Source of the DNA: DATFKA01 sp035268885
GTDB lineage: Bacteria > Bacteroidota > Bacteroidia > Chitinophagales > Saprospiraceae
DNA: 64,000 nt
Assembly (NCBI GenBank): GCA_035268885.1
Contig: DATFKA010000060.1
Location: forward strand, 62,001 to 126,000
Direction: 5' to 3'
The notes beneath the pieces are model-generated. The model was given only the letters and a program-made list of their open reading frames with translations. It had not been told where the DNA came from and made no database searches. The position numbers and the translations under genes were made by a program. Within the stretch, counting starts at the first letter, position 1. Each line of letters opens with the position of its first letter. This document shows positions 63,101-64,000 of the stretch, piece by piece.

Positions 63101-63288
63101 CTACCAAAGACTTGGCCACCCATTTTTTCTTTGATGACTTGCCAAAGGGCGAATACGTCTTTGAATATCCCTTACGTGTACAGCTCAACGGTGATTTCTC
63201 CAATGGCATCTGCACGATTCAGTCGATGTACGCCCCCGAATTTACCAGTCATTCGGCAGGCACCAGGGTGAAGATTGTCGAAAAATAG
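57166..63288 (+). CDS. Bacterial alpha-2-macroglobulin with thioester motif
   Basis: At 2040 residues this is the largest protein in the window. Bacterial alpha-2-macroglobulins trap proteases through a bait region and a reactive thioester. A signal peptide (1-27, ending SGQ) replaces the usual lipobox. Residues 30-480 are helical and species-specific. Macroglobulin-type domains follow, with DRAIYRPGQTVYFKG at about 607 (MG2). A Pro/Ala/Glu-rich stretch (about 1205-1255) is the likely bait region, and MG7-like SLTSWKFLGFAHT lies near 1285. The thioester motif is PYDCSEQIFNRF (Cys1486 to Gln1489), with an alpha-toroid after it. The ATG at 57166 gives the signal peptide. Substrates and partners are unknown; no penicillin-binding protein 1C gene is next to it. 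Confidence 0.93.
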   Translation: MINNTAAAWTFSLLFLLSFIGPLPLSGQSNESQTMNTTAYPEAWKNIDSLVRDGLFQSALEAVNRLQKRAAAENEQPDAVKAIVFQNSLQANLSETPYEQMVDNINGYLDAVTGVEQSLLQFMLAETYQAYLSENYWRLQDQTALEAGSAEDWRQQSPAQLQEQIIDLYLKALATEALKTTAADNYALLWQNENASANLRPTLFDVLAHQVINYLKDARSYLTTPAEKFRLPDSVYFAELDIFLQQDFSADDHSPLKAKALQLFQDLLRFRQAAEDFPALIDLDRHRLQFVWQRSNIKDADTRYLAALHRLIEQYGYQSGMGQIYLEKVNRYYAIGQEYSPERGEEADRWKLQETIELCQDLIAALPKSKAAESARQVIAAIEAPYLELNSETVLLPQQAGLAKISYKNLEQAFLKVVELDFETQQKLARQYNRNTEKIVADLPAVVQWQNPLPNSEDHHQHSIETKIPDLKPGQYALVFSNQANFDTTQNSALLEYYPFSVSSISYLWRNDTQGKTNFVMTDRESGQPLVGVEATLYSVNYDYQRQQTSYKELKTLRSDEKGFIKTDVSDRSFMAKFKYKGDSLYFDESFYNGRQYERDESYYRTALFLDRAIYRPGQTVYFKGITTQHNYKEPTDINLLQEEKVEIIFRDANYQEIIKQTFSTNEYGTFNGSFVIPDGMLTGTVTLYADRGGSARFRVEEYKRPKFKVGLEDLSGDYTLGEEITIEGSAEAYAGSVIDDAEVVYRVTRQDLRPFPWYRSSYGYYSFPAYGQEIEIANGTTMTDSLGRFSIDFTALPNPDIPAEQRPRFQYQVQIDVVDITGETQSTSRSFTLAYTGLVARLELPDQMDKSKDTIPWKIITENHNGTALAASGTIAIYQLTYPTQVFKERYWDRPTEAYSDPEAFRQDFPDYALDGENQWQNWPKALVREYKFSTAEANTFDFLAEAYEVGHYIVELKTQDQAGNSVDYNQTFQIIDTETQRIPENVLFWQHSPSNPFSPGEPFQMPIASNEALNILLEIERKGEIIRQEWIQLADWANIEKTIEETDRGNLQVQFSYIYHNRAHTEMVNILVPYSNKELHFEYSTFRNKLRPGQEEEWTIKISGEKKEEVAAEMVATLYDASLDQFVPHQWQVNYFNSNYRLRYPWRPRLFSQTGNQINSNNSYYSSELFIYPYLNLYMGENAMRYGQAPSSYSMLESRSAGVEVAEYSAKMVAASPPPPQAESADTAVAEEAEAVDSDSGEETPAPVQVRTNLDETVFFQPELRTDNEGNVYIKFTMNESLTSWKFLGFAHTQDLKTGITERKIVTQKELMVLPNPPRFVREGDQFEFSAKVSNLTDQLLSGEATLQFFDPLTQKEVTDLVLTETSAQSFSAKAGQSDRLGWEIKIPFGKLNALSYRIIARSENFSDGEENSLPVVTNRVLVTETMPISLRSKEKKSLSFSAMQQSMQSSTAQGHLFQMDFTSNPVWLAVKSLPYLMEYPYDCSEQIFNRFYANRIARSILDSHPKISSVFASWKDTDALESELEKRAALKTALLQETPWVMAAQSEAEQRERIALLFDLERLSKAQAKTLGKLIQAQNSEGSFSWFEGGNGNWYITNYILAGFGHLDALGMTDTESEKSINVLVTKALNYADEVFVQHYNNLQDQAEAGKLNLKDNHLSPAVVHYLYAKSFFTDMETEAAEQAALRYYLDQAQRYWLQTNLFQQGQIGLIAQRMKMPELSQKILASLKERAIQSGELGMYWKYQNGYFWYQSPIETHTIMIEFFSEMEETALLDELKIWLLKNKQTQAWPTTKNTAEAIWALLSTADGSSLLMEEELIDVKFPDLGRSDYKDKVEAAQRSAEAGTGQFELAWQGAAIKKELASIKVKNPNRQIAWGAAYWQYFEDLDKVQVFQETPLTLKKQLYLTKNTAEGPKLSPIGPNTDLHPGDLITVRIELAVDRDMDFVHMKDMRASGLEPINVLSQYKWQGGLGYYESTKDLATHFFFDDLPKGEYVFEYPLRVQLNGDFSNGICTIQSMYAPEFTSHSAGTRVKIVEK

Positions 63289-63358
63289 AGCTCGTCGTCA
63301 AAAAATGACAGGAAATAGTCGATAAATTATGGCATCCATCCGGTAAAATGCCGTAATT

Positions 63359-64000
63359 ATGAGAGAGTTGAACAAAAAACCAAACGTTTTGAAAAAGAAA
63401 GTTTTTGATTACGCAGCTAAATCGATAAAAGAAAGTTTCATGGGAGACAATAAGAAAAACGATAAGTCCAAGCACGCGGATACCGTTATCCGCAATCACG
63501 TAATCTGGTCGATGGGGGCCAGCTTCATCGTACCTATTCCAATTGCGGATGTCTTTGCCGTCAGTGCCTTGCAATTAGATATGATCCGGCAATTGTGCCG
63601 GGTATACGACAGGGATTTTTCAGAGAGTTCAGGCAAGGCCATCATCACCTCCTTAACCAGCTCCATCATGGCCCGGGCGGGCGCTCGCAGTCTAATCAAA
63701 TTGATACCGGGTATTGGTACGGTCATCGGCGGCGTGGCGGTTTCTGTATTTAACGGAGCCAGCACTTATGCCCTGGGACAAGTCTTCAAACGTCATTTTG
63801 ACAGTGGCGGTACCATTCTGGATTTCGATCCGGAGCGTCTGAAGAAAATGTACAACGAGCAATTTGAAAAAGGGAAAAAAGTCGCCGAGCAGTTACGCAA
63901 GGATAAAAAGGCGCAAAAGCAAGCGGAAGCCTTTAAAACCGACAGTACCGAAGCTGCTACCGAAGCCGATGCGCACAAATTAGCAGAAGCCGCCCAAAAA
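63359..64000 (+). CDS. DUF697 (YcjF-like) protein, 3' end outside window
   Basis: The 214 visible codons begin with a basic segment (ELNKKPNVLKKKVFDYAAK) and continue into a DUF697 pattern: IVPIPIADVFAVSALQLDMIRQLCRVYDRD, GARSLIKLIPGIGTVIGGVAVSVFNGASTYALG. An Ala/Lys/Glu-rich helical tail follows. DUF697 proteins are membrane-associated and often go with a GTPase, which is not visible here. The reading frame is open to the window edge, so its length is unknown. It starts 70 bases after the macroglobulin gene. Confidence 0.85.
   Translation, partial: MRELNKKPNVLKKKVFDYAAKSIKESFMGDNKKNDKSKHADTVIRNHVIWSMGASFIVPIPIADVFAVSALQLDMIRQLCRVYDRDFSESSGKAIITSLTSSIMARAGARSLIKLIPGIGTVIGGVAVSVFNGASTYALGQVFKRHFDSGGTILDFDPERLKKMYNEQFEKGKKVAEQLRKDKKAQKQAEAFKTDSTEAATEADAHKLAEAAQK

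Overview
The window looks like chromosomal DNA of a marine or aquatic member of the Bacteroidota, most plausibly the Saprospiria (Lewinella/Haliscomenobacter relatives). The signs are a SusC/SusD outer-membrane pair, a type IX secretion sorting domain, cbb3 oxidase genes with the CcoN-CcoO fusion typical of the phylum, Bacteroidota-only families (DUF3822, DUF4296), and promoters of the Bacteroidota form (-33 TTTG, -7 TAnnTTTG). No tRNA, rRNA, CRISPR array, transposase or prophage gene is visible, and gene density is high throughout.

Left part (1-14.4 kb). The 5' part of a PurL-like gene that has lost the expected catalytic residues runs off the left edge. Next come a solitary cytochrome oxidase subunit III gene overlapping a small DUF2256 gene, and a three-gene minus-strand operon (membrane protein of unknown function, ApbE flavin transferase, secreted hydroxypyruvate-isomerase-like TIM barrel). 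On the plus strand follow an SGNH esterase with a DASS transporter, then SusC/SusD with a hairpin in the leader and a strong terminator. A Gfo/Idh/MocA oxidoreductase and an FGE-fold protein form a minus-strand pair.

Respiratory block (14.5-23.6 kb). One minus-strand operon, ccoI-ccoS-ccoNO-ccoQ-ccoP-ccoG-ccoH-safE, encodes a complete high-affinity cbb3 oxidase with its copper supply and assembly factors. The larger gaps after ccoNO, ccoP and ccoG each carry RNA hairpins, one capped by a UUCG tetraloop. Upstream of ccoI lie two TGAT/ATCA palindromes that look like Crp/Fnr-type operators.

Middle (23.8-45.1 kb). This part has a large type IX-secreted protein with tandem Ig-like, dockerin and cohesin-like segments, an unknown helical protein divergent from it, a prolyl oligopeptidase, an amidohydrolase, mnmA-rimM, an RlpA/SPOR protein, a free-standing cohesin-like protein, a TSUP transporter, an OmpA/Pal-type lipoprotein, an ABC-F protein, a PhoR/PhoB-like two-component pair, SixA, an SDR and a Dabb-domain lipoprotein. 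Two foldback elements sit in intergenic DNA near 34.0 and 38.2 kb.

Right part (45.2-64 kb). A long minus-strand housekeeping run (pseudopilin-like protein, DUF3822, rsmD, argS, glnS, pyrR, pyrB, TlpA-like protein) is followed by bactofilin. A tsaD-mmcQ-FAD oxidoreductase operon, a very large alpha-2-macroglobulin with an intact thioester motif, and a truncated DUF697 gene complete the plus strand. Most genes are ordinary. The least explained items are the PurL pseudoenzyme, the cbb3 hairpins and operators, the 177-base imperfect palindrome and the dockerin/cohesin proteins.
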